Counted from the first letter of the stretch, positions 39,495 through 49,493 are shown. The stretch: 64,000 nt of DNA from an uncultured Verrucomicrobiota bacterium (GCA_937127435.1 CAKZLZ010000018.1:1-64000); one strand, 5' to 3'. Numbers and translations are program-made. The notes: generated from the sequence alone by a model not told the origin.

Positions 39495-40862
39495 ATGAGA
39501 AACCAAATGGATGAAATTGGCTTTAGAATCAGGAAACTTACCGAGGATGACTTTGACCAGATGATTTTGGCATCCGGGGGGAAGCGACTCGAGGAGAGCG
39601 ATGTCAAAACGGCAGATTACTTACTTGGTGATTCTGTAATCGAGTTAAAGTTAATTGATGAGGAGGGACTGGAGAAGACCAGTAGACAAAAGAAACTCGC
39701 TAAACTATTTATGGAATCCCGACCAAACCGTCCTGTCATACCTTTGACTCCACACATTCTCAGCGAGACGGATAAGCGTTCCTATTACAATATTCTGCGC
39801 GGACCAATTCAAACTCAAGTCAAGAAGGCCGCAAAACAGCTTGAAGCCACCAGAGCACGAGAAGCCGTAACATCTAGAATTTTGATAATCATCAATAATG
39901 GTTACGCCGCTTTACATCATGATGAATTTACGAAAGTAGTACTTCAGTGTGTTCAACACGACACATCTAAAATTGACACGGTCTTGTGCGGAGGAATCTA
40001 TTTTTACAGTGCATGGCCTGATGGTTACGTATTTCCTCATCTAGATATTCACCCTATCTCCCTCCAAAAGCCACACCTCTCCCTTGAACCATTTATGAAA
40101 GCGTGGAATAAATTTGAGGGCAATCTAATGAAAGATATGATGGTCAACCAAATTAAAAACCATTCAGATGGGCGACCACCAGTGCTGGATATACCCTTCA
40201 AGGTTGATGGTGTAACTTTCGTAAAGCCCGCCCGCAAAATGGGGAAACCATCTCCCTTATGGCCTAATGGTATTCGTCCACGGAATAATACTTCATCAGT
40301 CCAAGGGCCCCAGCCGGTCGCCCTAACGTTTCCATCTCTTTCAAAAGAAGAGTGGCTAAATGTAAAAGCCGTAATCCCTGAAGCCACCATTCTCATGGAC
40401 ACATTCGAAGAATGGCAATCATTTGAGCGCGATGAAGAAGCCGATGTCACCGACCCTCTAAAACTTTTCGTCACTCAGAAAGTCACCTGCGAAGATTGGA
40501 GAATATGGTGCAGAGAAACAGGAGAAATTGAATCATATAAATCGTTGCACATGTATTCGGAACACATTTTTAACAATGCATGCGGGACTTTGATGCGAAA
40601 CGCTATAAGCATTGAAAATCACAGACTGTTTATCCCTGAATATGTAAGAGTAGAAACCGAAGAAATTGGGCTTGATATGGCAAATGATGTCTCATCAGCT
40701 CACCTAGTTTGTGAACGGGAAGGACTTAAAAGTAAAACTCCATTGTTTGAGAATCTACAGATATTTCATGAGCACGCAGTATGCCTCGGTGCTGCATATG
40801 CTGTAAAGCATAACATCCCTGCCGTTCGATACCATGTAGATAAAACCTATGGAGCGGAGTAA
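39495..40862 (+). CDS. Putative PD-(D/E)xK-like protein
   Basis: 455 aa; N-terminal VKTADYLLGDSVIELKLIDEEGLEKTSRQKKLAK. Confidence 0.55.
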   Translation: MRNQMDEIGFRIRKLTEDDFDQMILASGGKRLEESDVKTADYLLGDSVIELKLIDEEGLEKTSRQKKLAKLFMESRPNRPVIPLTPHILSETDKRSYYNILRGPIQTQVKKAAKQLEATRAREAVTSRILIIINNGYAALHHDEFTKVVLQCVQHDTSKIDTVLCGGIYFYSAWPDGYVFPHLDIHPISLQKPHLSLEPFMKAWNKFEGNLMKDMMVNQIKNHSDGRPPVLDIPFKVDGVTFVKPARKMGKPSPLWPNGIRPRNNTSSVQGPQPVALTFPSLSKEEWLNVKAVIPEATILMDTFEEWQSFERDEEADVTDPLKLFVTQKVTCEDWRIWCRETGEIESYKSLHMYSEHIFNNACGTLMRNAISIENHRLFIPEYVRVETEEIGLDMANDVSSAHLVCEREGLKSKTPLFENLQIFHEHAVCLGAAYAVKHNIPAVRYHVDKTYGAE

Positions 40863-40937
40863 GATTCAAATTTCATCCATTAGCTTTTTTCTGTCACCGA
40901 AACGAAAAGTCGAAACCCCTTTGCTTCCAAAAACCAC

Positions 40938-41252
40938 TTACCCCAACACCCAATCAATCTTACTCTCCAAGGTGCGCCGCCCCCGCAAATCAAGTGGAGG
41001 TGTTTTAGCAAGCTCGATAATCTTGTTTGCAGTATCTACATCGTATTGATTGACGGGATTTTCAGCCATGCTGTAATCAGCGTAAGGCGAAAAATGGTTC
41101 GCACATAACAACTTACTTTTCTCCCATGTCTCATTGCAAAAATCCTGATACAAGAACCGGAACTGGTGCAGTTGCGAGTATGTCAGCTCGTTGAGCAAGC
41201 GATTATGAATACCTTCCATTTCGGTAGCTAGATTTCGATTTAGTTCATTCAT
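40938..41252 (-). CDS. Hypothetical protein, paralog of 32800..33090
   Basis: See paralog; SD AAGGAA. Confidence 0.55.
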   Translation of the reverse strand: MNELNRNLATEMEGIHNRLLNELTYSQLHQFRFLYQDFCNETWEKSKLLCANHFSPYADYSMAENPVNQYDVDTANKIIELAKTPPLDLRGRRTLESKIDWVLG

Positions 41253-41364
41253 TTTTGATTCCTTTGGATTCCGAATGGAGGTTCCATTGTAAGCTAACCC
41301 ACTTGAAACTATTCATTTTTGTTTCTGAATAATTCCTGAACTGTAAAAGAGCCTTTTCCCCTCT

Positions 41365-42210
41365 TCACTCCCGCTTCTCATCCAAAATATAATCCACTGC
41401 TTTTTGGGCTGTCCCAGACGCTTGGATAATCCACTTCGTGTTACCTGACTTGGAGAGCACATCCGCCCATCCCTTGATATAGGACGCACTTTGTTCCTGC
41501 GTCACATCAAGCCCGGTGTGGGCACACAGATACGCACTACCAAGCTCGGCCACCAGCTCTTCATACGAATACGCCTTCTCCCGCTCACCTTTCGGCTTAG
41601 CAAACGAATGCGGTCTACCTACTCGAGAGTCATGTCCAGTTGCGTGCACCAACTCATGAAACAGCGTCGAGTGATACCGCCCTGGTTTGAACACCGATTC
41701 CGGTGGCATCCGCACCAAATCTTCGAGTCTACTGTATGAGGGGTGATGCAGTTTTGCATGCTCGATTTGTGGCGGGTTTGGCATCCTTCTAACCGCCTGT
41801 TCTGCTTTAAGCACTGCCTCTTCAAGCCCAGGCTTTTTTCGAGGTTCAGGGAGTGGCACATCCTTTGTTTGGTTTGCATTAAAGACCGTGTAATTTTGCA
41901 AATACATCTTAGTCTCTTCTGCCCCCGTCAGTTCATTTTGTGTGTCATAGGTTCCGTATTTGATAATCCGGGTTCCCTTCTCTCCTTTCCTGATGTAGCC
42001 ACCCTTGTCTTTGGCCTGCTTATAGGTCAGCCAGTAAGGAGACTCAAACCTAGTGTTTCCTAAAAGCCACACATTCACCCCCCGGTACGTTCGACCAGTC
42101 GCAAGCGACGTTGGTAACCCGAACTCTGTGATGCATGGGTTTTGCCACGGAACGACTCCAGCGTCCAGCTGTCTTAGTATCCGGTCAGTGACCTCTTTAT
42201 ATCGTGTCAT
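41365..42210 (-). CDS. ardC: ArdC-like antirestriction protein (ssDNA-binding N-terminus + zincin)
   Basis: RYKEVTDRILRQLDAGVVPWQNP; YWLTYKQAKDKGGYIRKGEKGTRIIKY; HSTLFHELVHATGHDSR. Confidence 0.9.
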   Translation of the reverse strand: MTRYKEVTDRILRQLDAGVVPWQNPCITEFGLPTSLATGRTYRGVNVWLLGNTRFESPYWLTYKQAKDKGGYIRKGEKGTRIIKYGTYDTQNELTGAEETKMYLQNYTVFNANQTKDVPLPEPRKKPGLEEAVLKAEQAVRRMPNPPQIEHAKLHHPSYSRLEDLVRMPPESVFKPGRYHSTLFHELVHATGHDSRVGRPHSFAKPKGEREKAYSYEELVAELGSAYLCAHTGLDVTQEQSASYIKGWADVLSKSGNTKWIIQASGTAQKAVDYILDEKRE

Positions 42211-42895
42211 CGGGTCGAGCAGTCTTGGTAGGACTTGCTCCACCAGCGTTCCTATGTGGTACATGGACCAGCAAACAATCCTCCTTAAAGTGTGCGATTA
42301 TGTTGTCCCGTATAAAGTCGGGTAGTTGTTTCGATGTGATGCATTCGCCTTCCCCCAGTTCCAGGACTGAGAGCGGAACGGCAAAGAGCCGTTTTCCGCA
42401 GATACTCAGGTTCGGCTCCATCGAATAGAGCATGCGACCAAACGCCATTCCGGGCGGAAACCACCGTGGGGTAGCGTCTTCCCGCCCTGCTCGATAGTGA
42501 ATATTTTCCGCTTCGAAAGTTCGGTCGTGTACTGCATGAGCATGCGTAGATTTTGGAGCTTCCCCATACGCCCGATACGATTCGTTTTTGCCTGCATCGC
42601 TCGCATCGTTCGCCTCGACCGCTGTTGTTCCAGCTGATGTTCCAGCTGACGCTCCAGCGCTTGTTTTGTTCGAACCAGTTTCGGTCAGTTCGGGGTGTGC
42701 TCCAGTTGTTTTTCGTCCAGTCCCAAGCCCTCTTGTAGAGGAAGCGTGTATAGTTTTTTTGAGACTGGAATTTTTTGCGACTCTTTCCTTTTTCGTCGCC
42801 TGCCCACCTTTCGACTTCGTCTGTCGGCGTTTCTTTAGTGCAGATGTAGCCGATTGCCTCTCAATCGCCCTGTCTGCGTTTTTGGTTTTACTCAT
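42197..42895 (-). CDS. Hypothetical basic protein with SAGT repeats
   Basis: 232 aa; overlaps the ardC start. Confidence 0.5.
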   Translation of the reverse strand: MSKTKNADRAIERQSATSALKKRRQTKSKGGQATKKERVAKNSSLKKTIHASSTRGLGTGRKTTGAHPELTETGSNKTSAGASAGTSAGTTAVEANDASDAGKNESYRAYGEAPKSTHAHAVHDRTFEAENIHYRAGREDATPRWFPPGMAFGRMLYSMEPNLSICGKRLFAVPLSVLELGEGECITSKQLPDFIRDNIIAHFKEDCLLVHVPHRNAGGASPTKTARPDDTI

Positions 42896-43151
42896 ACCGG
42901 GTAGTGATAAAACTATTTATATGAGTTTACCCCTCTTTCACTTCGGAACAGACTTGGATTGAGTGCATCCATGCATCCATCCAAATAATGCCAATTAGCG
43001 TTTGTAGAGGGGGGGCTTTTTTGGTTGAAGATTGGTAGTGTTGTTTTGGTGTGTTGTGTCTTTTCAGACAGTTTTTTTTGAGTTGGTTTCCACAGGTTTG
43101 CGTTACGTGGAGTGGGGAGTTTAGTGGGCATAGCCCAGTATATTATCCGCT

Positions 43152-43186
43152 CCCCGGCACAGCCAAAGGCTTTAGCCGGGGGCTGT
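43152..43186. other. Potential H-type pseudoknot
   Basis: CCCCGGC(43152-43158)/GCCGGGG(43175-43181) with ACAGC(43159-43163)/GCTGT(43182-43186). Confidence 0.4.
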
Positions 43187-43339
43187 GTCAGTACGTATCC
43201 TTTTGTTTAATTGCATACGTTTCTTTTATTATATGTTGTTGATAGTAGGTTAGATATAGAGTTTTTTAGATTAAATTGTTTGTTGTAAGTATATAAATGA
43301 AATCCCTGCAATTTAATGCACGGACGGCAAAAAATGCCT

Positions 43340-43540
43340 CTAAAAGTTCGGTTGGTACGGTTGTGGCTCCAACTGACGAATGTATGCATCCAGGTACTCT
43401 TGAGCTGGGTTTGGGATCTGCTCTCGAAGCAATCCATCCGTAATGATCGAGTCCACAAGTCGGGTCATGGGGACGCCTCGGTCTTTGGCTGTGAGGTAGA
43501 GTACTGGCACCAACCGTTCATCTATTTTAGGTGAATACAT
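43340..43540 (-). CDS. Ribbon-helix-helix-like small protein
   Basis: YSPKIDERLVPVLYLTAKDRGVPMTRLVDSIITDGLL; SD GGAGGAGG. Confidence 0.6.
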   Translation of the reverse strand: MYSPKIDERLVPVLYLTAKDRGVPMTRLVDSIITDGLLREQIPNPAQEYLDAYIRQLEPQPYQPNF

Positions 43541-43544
43541 CTAT

Positions 43545-43658
43545 CTACCTCCTCCATCTCCATTCTCTAGCTGATTCGATGAGGTGGTCGATTTTCATGT
43601 TGATGTCGTGCAACTTGCTCTGAATCTGCTTCAGATGTTCTTGTATATTCTCTTTCAT
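43545..43658 (-). CDS. 37-aa coiled-coil-like micro-ORF upstream of the RHH gene
   Basis: MKENIQEHLKQIQSKLHDINMKIDHLIESAREWRWRR; SD AGAGGTGGGGG; 4 nt before the RHH start. Confidence 0.45.
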   Translation of the reverse strand: MKENIQEHLKQIQSKLHDINMKIDHLIESAREWRWRR

Positions 43659-43688
43659 GTGATTTCCCCCACCTCTCTTTGGAATCTG

Positions 43689-44276
43689 TTAGTATAGTTG
43701 TGACTCATAGATACGCATCGTATTTCGAATAGATTTACCCTGGATTGTATAGCCAAATAATCGGGATGCTCGTTTCTTGGAAACCCCTGCGATTTTGATG
43801 AGTCCGCACAGCTCCAGTTCCAGTAATGCCCGGCTTGTCTGATTCAGAGTTACCCCGTGGACTTCCCTAAGCGCTTTCTTGATGTCGGTTGCTCTGCGTG
43901 GATGCCCGTCACGATCTTCAAGATGCAAAAACACCCACCACCTGGCTTTGCCTGCACAAAGGTAGGCGTACGCATTCCAATCAATTTCAGGGGGCGAATA
44001 AATGCTGTTTGAAAATGCTGTCTGTAAGACCCGCCGTCCTATAGATGTTGGGAAATATATTTTCCCGTTTTTGATGTCCGGCGTAAGACACTCTACCACC
44101 CCCTTTTTCGTTGCTGCTTGGAGTACTGCCCACAAATCACGGTACGTAATTCGCGAATTATATTTTTGTGCACGAGACAAAATCTGTGACCCGCTAAGCG
44201 GCTGACGCATTACACGTAATATTGCAGATTTTTGACTCCCCTCAGCGGCCCATGCCGCCAGCATTTCAAGCTTCAT
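43689..44276 (-). CDS. Winged-helix-like protein
   Basis: Repeated wHTH-like segments (ILRVMRQPLSGSQILSRAQ; DIKKALREVHGVTLNQTSRALLELELCGLIK). Confidence 0.5.
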   Translation of the reverse strand: MKLEMLAAWAAEGSQKSAILRVMRQPLSGSQILSRAQKYNSRITYRDLWAVLQAATKKGVVECLTPDIKNGKIYFPTSIGRRVLQTAFSNSIYSPPEIDWNAYAYLCAGKARWWVFLHLEDRDGHPRRATDIKKALREVHGVTLNQTSRALLELELCGLIKIAGVSKKRASRLFGYTIQGKSIRNTMRIYESQLY

Positions 44277-44408
44277 AGGCACTTAGGAGATTAGATTATT
44301 TAGGTGTTTCGCATACAATCACAGGGGAGTCCTCTTACTCCCAAGTAGTGCCACTCCCCAGCGTTTGTGTTCAAAGCACTAATGCGTCTCCATTGACAAG
44401 TAAAGAGC

Positions 44409-44819
44409 ATGAACCACGACTACTTTCCATCCATGGATACGCTCTATAGCGAAACCCCGCCAAGACCTGACATGATGACCAACCGCAGAGAAACGCTTGA
44501 AGTCAAACTCAATGTGCTTTCAAAGACACTCCAGACACGAATTGGTGTGTACCAAAAAACCATGACCAGTTTAGAGGATGCAGTACTTGAAGCCATGCAG
44601 CCTGTTGAGCGAATCACGACGCTCAAAGAATATGGGTTGCCGTATCCGCGAGAAGAACTTATTAATGCCAAACGGGACCTCAGTACCATGCACGGCGAAA
44701 TTCGTTCTCGGGACAGTGAATGCTGGAAGGATATCACGGGTCTCATGCGAGACATCCTACAAACCTGGGAAGAACTACAGGCAGCGAAAACGAAGGAGGC
44801 AATGATGCACGATGAGTAG
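44409..44819 (+). CDS. Coiled-coil protein upstream of HerA
   Basis: 136 aa; overlaps the HerA start. Confidence 0.5.
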   Translation: MNHDYFPSMDTLYSETPPRPDMMTNRRETLEVKLNVLSKTLQTRIGVYQKTMTSLEDAVLEAMQPVERITTLKEYGLPYPREELINAKRDLSTMHGEIRSRDSECWKDITGLMRDILQTWEELQAAKTKEAMMHDE

Positions 44820-46137
44820 TGATGTTGATATTGAGAATCTGTGCAAACGACTGGCTCCAATTTTAGGGAAGAAGGCAAGCTTACTTTGGAAGGCGTATAT
44901 CACTTCGTACAGTGGCAAAGAAAAAGCAGAGACGGCTGGAATCATCCAGCATCTGGGAAACAAACATTTGGGAAGCGATGTCAGCAACCGAACAATCCAT
45001 CTGCCACCACCTGCACCCACAGACTCTGCGGGCGAATTTCATCTCGGATCCATCATGTATGGTAAGGGTGTGCATTCCCAGCTCCACATTACTCGTGCAG
45101 ACCTGATGAAGCATACCGGTATTTTTGCAATTACAGGAGCCGGGAAAACAAATATTGGTATGCGGTTACTGCAACAACTTTACGACGCACAGCTTCCATT
45201 CATGGTCTTTGACTGGAAGCGAAGCTACCGGCAGATGAAACACCATGAAAGTTTGGGTCGCGGTGAAATCAAAATATTTTCTGTTGGACGGGATACCAAA
45301 ACGCCCTTTCACTGGAATCCGCTTCGCTCACCTCCCGGAGTACATGCCCAAACCTGGCTGTGGGTAGTTGCCGAGACCTTAGAAAAATCTCACGTCTCCG
45401 GACAAGGTGTTGCAGATGTACTTATTGAAACGCTAGACACCTGCTTTGAAAATTTCGGGATGTACGACGGAACTGGAGAAGAATACCCAACATTTGAGGA
45501 TGCTTTTGAGAGCCTATCAAAGAAAAAGTATTCAGGGAGACGGCAGTTATGGCAGGACAGCTGTAATCGGATTTTACGGACGTTTACTTTTGGCCCTGCA
45601 TCTGTCAGCTTCAATTCACGTGACCCGCTCAAGATTGAGGATCTCTTGAACCAGCCAATCATAATGGAACTCGACCAAGAGATGCCTAAGCCCCTACGCA
45701 TATTCTTTTGTGAGCTTATCCTTCGCTGGATTCATTTGTACCGGCTTGGAGAAGGCGAGAGCAAAACGCTTCGACATATTTTGTTACTTGAGGAAGCCCA
45801 TAACCTTTTTCCGCAATCATCGCTTGAGAAACAGGCGACCAATAGCCTTGAAACCATTTACCGTGAAATTCGTAGTTTTGGCGAGGGACTGGTGTGTATT
45901 ACTCAGCATCCGTCACTGTTGCCCATCTACATTTTGGGGAACTGCAACACGCAAATTTATTTGCCCTTGCAACATGAGCGCGACATCCGAGCAGCACGAG
46001 ACGCTTTGTTCTTGGAGTATAGTCAGGTGAAATTTTTGGATTATCTGAATGTAGGAGAAGGTATCGTGAAAATCAAAGGCCGAGTGCAACCCTGTCACGT
46101 ACAATTTCCATTGGTTACCTTTGGAGGTGCCAAATGA
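44812..46137 (+). CDS. HerA/DUF87-type ATPase
   Basis: GIFAITGAGKTNIGMRLL; HILLLEEAHNLFP; IRSFGEGLVCITQHPSLL. Confidence 0.85.
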   Translation: MSSDVDIENLCKRLAPILGKKASLLWKAYITSYSGKEKAETAGIIQHLGNKHLGSDVSNRTIHLPPPAPTDSAGEFHLGSIMYGKGVHSQLHITRADLMKHTGIFAITGAGKTNIGMRLLQQLYDAQLPFMVFDWKRSYRQMKHHESLGRGEIKIFSVGRDTKTPFHWNPLRSPPGVHAQTWLWVVAETLEKSHVSGQGVADVLIETLDTCFENFGMYDGTGEEYPTFEDAFESLSKKKYSGRRQLWQDSCNRILRTFTFGPASVSFNSRDPLKIEDLLNQPIIMELDQEMPKPLRIFFCELILRWIHLYRLGEGESKTLRHILLLEEAHNLFPQSSLEKQATNSLETIYREIRSFGEGLVCITQHPSLLPIYILGNCNTQIYLPLQHERDIRAARDALFLEYSQVKFLDYLNVGEGIVKIKGRVQPCHVQFPLVTFGGAK

Positions 46138-46457
46138 AAGAACGTATTTGGGTTCGCTCGGGAGTGGTTGAAATTATTGATAAACGCCAGGAACAGAATT
46201 TAGAATTGGTGCTGGGAAAAATACGGTTTTATTATTCCGAGTTGTATCAGACTAAAAATAGATATAAACATCCACTGTCTTTGAAATCGCTCATGAAGCT
46301 CACGAACAGAAGTGGTTCACAAGTTTTGAATGCAGTTCGGATTTTAGCAAATACAGTTTTGAAGGGGGAGAAAAAACCAGCAATTACGTACGATAGAATT
46401 TGTTCTGAGCGGAATTCAACGCACCGCCCATATCGGATATTTTTACGTCAAAAATAG
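46134..46457 (+). CDS. Small wHTH-like protein coupled to HerA
   Basis: 107 aa, ATGA overlap with HerA. Confidence 0.45.
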   Translation: MKERIWVRSGVVEIIDKRQEQNLELVLGKIRFYYSELYQTKNRYKHPLSLKSLMKLTNRSGSQVLNAVRILANTVLKGEKKPAITYDRICSERNSTHRPYRIFLRQK

Positions 46458-46513
46458 GGGTGATTAAATACATACGGTAGTATGTAGGGAACTATATTTA
46501 TGAAGACACATTT

Positions 46514-47899
46514 CTAAACAAGGTGGTCGGATAGATTAATACTTTGTGCACCAAGTACAGAGTGGTATACCTGACCCTCATACGAAAACATCCGCAATAT
46601 CATTTGTAAAACAAGCCATTCAAGATCTTGCCAATATTTAACAACGGTCAAATTACCTGGATCTAAATCTCCCGCATGGAGTAATTTATGACGTGCTTTG
46701 ATTAGTTTACTGCAAGGTTCAGGTAGTCGTAGAATATTACATGTCGACTTGATCGATTTCACGAATGAAGGTTTTGCATTCCATTGATTGACGGTACTTA
46801 TTAATGCATGTGTCCGTTCCTCTTTCCATTCAGCAGTCAGTTCAAAGAATAATGCATGCAACTTTTCAAAAAAATCCTCATCCATTTTTTCACTCAACTT
46901 TGGATCTATTTGCGTTTCTACCGATTCGCCTACGACTTTTACAGCTATACGGTCTAAGAGAATGTTTAATATTGCGCAGTTGATATCAATAACGTCAGTC
47001 TGTTGTTCTTGAGAAAACAACTGGAGAGTTTTTGAATACCATTCTCGTTCTGTTTCAAATTTTTGAAGTGCGAGTTCGACAAATCCTTTCAACGTACCTT
47101 TGGAAAAATTATCAACAGGAGCATGCCCTCCCCTGTTAACTGGAGCCGAGTAAACAGCCCTTTGAGATGAGCTAATTTCCTCACCATCATCAGAAAGGTT
47201 TGATACGGTATGCCAGTGCACATGCCGGGAGAGCGCGAAGGATAAAATTATACAAATATCATTGGCTTGAGATGTCCGTTTGTCGAAGTCTGCTGTGGCA
47301 TCTAGAGAAACGGTAAGTGTTGCTGTTCTCAAAGGAAATGGCGAACTCTTAAGCTTTATTTTAGAAACACCCGGATCTAACAAGCTTTGTATAGTCCAAT
47401 TCGTCCCAAATGCCTGAAACTCTATTCGATCCAAGGCACCTCCTGGTTTCGCACCTAACGGAGCATCACTGGGCAAAGGCTTCTCTGTCCATTGATCAAA
47501 CATTTTGGGTAGAAAATTGTTCAAATAGAAGCAAAGGCTTGACGGTATCTGGGTAGTTGAGCGTCGATCCCGTTGTAGATCAAGAAGCACAAGCTTGATC
47601 TCGACCATAAATTTCATAACGTTGATGAAATTCACACCTTCTAAATACCCGACTGTTGCTGTGAAAGGCTCACCGCTCTCAAGCTCTCCTGTTATCTGAG
47701 TATTTTCCAACTCGGGGCAGTCAAGTTTTATTACTTTGTTAAGGGCTTCTGTACCCAATTTCGGTAATGGAATAACTACCGAGCGAATTAATTCACTTTC
47801 TGATACTCGTAATTTTGCATCACAGCTGACAACCCCCACTCCTAGAAAAGTTAAATCAAGCGTGACGGTTCCTTTCAGGACAGCTTCATTATCGTTCAT
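46514..47899 (-). CDS. Hypothetical protein
   Basis: 461 aa; SD GAGGTG. Confidence 0.55.
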   Translation of the reverse strand: MNDNEAVLKGTVTLDLTFLGVGVVSCDAKLRVSESELIRSVVIPLPKLGTEALNKVIKLDCPELENTQITGELESGEPFTATVGYLEGVNFINVMKFMVEIKLVLLDLQRDRRSTTQIPSSLCFYLNNFLPKMFDQWTEKPLPSDAPLGAKPGGALDRIEFQAFGTNWTIQSLLDPGVSKIKLKSSPFPLRTATLTVSLDATADFDKRTSQANDICIILSFALSRHVHWHTVSNLSDDGEEISSSQRAVYSAPVNRGGHAPVDNFSKGTLKGFVELALQKFETEREWYSKTLQLFSQEQQTDVIDINCAILNILLDRIAVKVVGESVETQIDPKLSEKMDEDFFEKLHALFFELTAEWKEERTHALISTVNQWNAKPSFVKSIKSTCNILRLPEPCSKLIKARHKLLHAGDLDPGNLTVVKYWQDLEWLVLQMILRMFSYEGQVYHSVLGAQSINLSDHLV

Positions 47900-47981
47900 A
47901 ATACACCTCTAATTGGACTCAAAATAACTTTTTATGTTACTTTTTTGACCTACTTCACGCAATCATATACCTTTTTTAAAT

Positions 47982-49247
47982 CTAAGTTCCAAAATGCTCA
48001 TGTCCCCGAGTCACAAGTGCCGGGCACAGAGCATTTTTATGAGGGTGTGAGGCTTCAGAACAGGAAGGTAAACCACACCCTCCACAGAATCGAGCACCAT
48101 CAACAAGAGCATCACCACAATTTGTGCAAAATTTTGGAGTGGGTACTTTCCTCATTAATGGCCTATCCTGTTGAGGGTTAATTTTCGTAGCTACACACTC
48201 AACAAGACTGCTAGTATTTTGAGTCTTCAACAACCCCTTCTGTTCCAGCTCCATTCTAAAAGCATCGTCTTGGTTCCCTAAATCATACGTCTGCAATTGG
48301 TCGGTTGATGTCCATCTTGCACGATGCTGAATTGCATTGTCAGAATAGCCATTCAACCGCATGTGAGTAACCCCATTTCTCTTGAAACTGTAGAGGGTGA
48401 GTCGTTTGGTGATGCCTGCGGCTTCTAAACGTTTTCTGATGGCTTTATTTAATCCAATGGGAGTTATCTGGGAGAACATTGTGTTTGAACCACGCGAGAA
48501 AAATAGTGGCGCATCAGGATTATCTCTCAAGGGGTGTTTTGCTAACCAAGTTTTGAGATACCGCACGTGTTCAATCAATGGGATAAAACCCGTTCCCTCT
48601 TTCCCGTGTTCTGTAATCCAAACTTTTGCATACCCATCAAACAATTTCACATCAGAAATTTTCCGCCCCAGTATTTCTTGAGGACGTGCTAATCCTTCAT
48701 AGGCCAACACAATTGCGGATTGTATATCCGGCCTGTCAAAAAATAATTCCAGAATGTGTGTTACTTCTTCTGGTTTGAGTTTGTCCAGGCGCATTTTCTT
48801 CCGGCTCTTATCCGGCTCTACTTTGATGTGTCGAACAGGGTACGGAATCAACGTTTCATCCTCACGCCCCAAAGCATCCTTTTCAGGGCACAGCATTTTC
48901 CACAGATGCCGTACATCTTCTAAAAATGATTTTTTGGATTCATAGGTCTTTTTGACCGTGTGAGCAAACGCAAGCAGCTCATCAACATCTTTTCGTTCAG
49001 CAGTCGCTAAATCTTTGTTAATCATATAACAGATCAATAGTAATGATTGTAAAAGTCGTACTCGCCTAATGTACGACAGATCTTTCGCTTCAGATTTTGC
49101 TATGACTACATCAAAGTATTTTCGGTTTTCGGGACACTGAATCCAGTACCTCCTCGCTCCTCTTATTGCAGGATACGTCCATCCTTTAACTTTACTTCGA
49201 AGCCTTTCGTACTTGGCTTGACTGTTATATATATCGTTCTCTGCCAT
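47982..49247 (-). CDS. Tyrosine recombinase/integrase with C-terminal zinc ribbon
   Basis: AYEGLARPQEILGRKISDV; LTLYSFKRNGVTHMRLNGYSDNAIQHRARWTSTDQLQTYDL; KFCTNCGDALVDGARFCGGCGLP. Confidence 0.85.
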   Translation of the reverse strand: MAENDIYNSQAKYERLRSKVKGWTYPAIRGARRYWIQCPENRKYFDVVIAKSEAKDLSYIRRVRLLQSLLLICYMINKDLATAERKDVDELLAFAHTVKKTYESKKSFLEDVRHLWKMLCPEKDALGREDETLIPYPVRHIKVEPDKSRKKMRLDKLKPEEVTHILELFFDRPDIQSAIVLAYEGLARPQEILGRKISDVKLFDGYAKVWITEHGKEGTGFIPLIEHVRYLKTWLAKHPLRDNPDAPLFFSRGSNTMFSQITPIGLNKAIRKRLEAAGITKRLTLYSFKRNGVTHMRLNGYSDNAIQHRARWTSTDQLQTYDLGNQDDAFRMELEQKGLLKTQNTSSLVECVATKINPQQDRPLMRKVPTPKFCTNCGDALVDGARFCGGCGLPSCSEASHPHKNALCPALVTRGHEHFGT

Positions 49248-49493
49248 CGTCTATATGGTTTGGATACAGACTGATTTGCTTTGCACACAAACACGTGTGC
49301 AGCATGAAAATCCCGAAAAAGGTTCCGGTTTCCGGGTTTTTCAAAAATGACCTTCGGGTTTGATAGAAAAAATAAGTCCCCCCACCCGAGGTCATCGCAA
49401 TTTTTCACAAATTATCCAAAACAAGTCTGTATCTTAATGATAGGGTGTTGTGTCGATTATATAAATCTTTCCTACCATCCAGTCGGAGTAATC

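Noticed and set aside
42600-42680. Tandem gttccagctgatgttccagctgacgctccagcg repeat as a functional iteron
   Set aside because: Lies inside the coding frame of 42197..42895 and encodes an SAGT low-complexity stretch.
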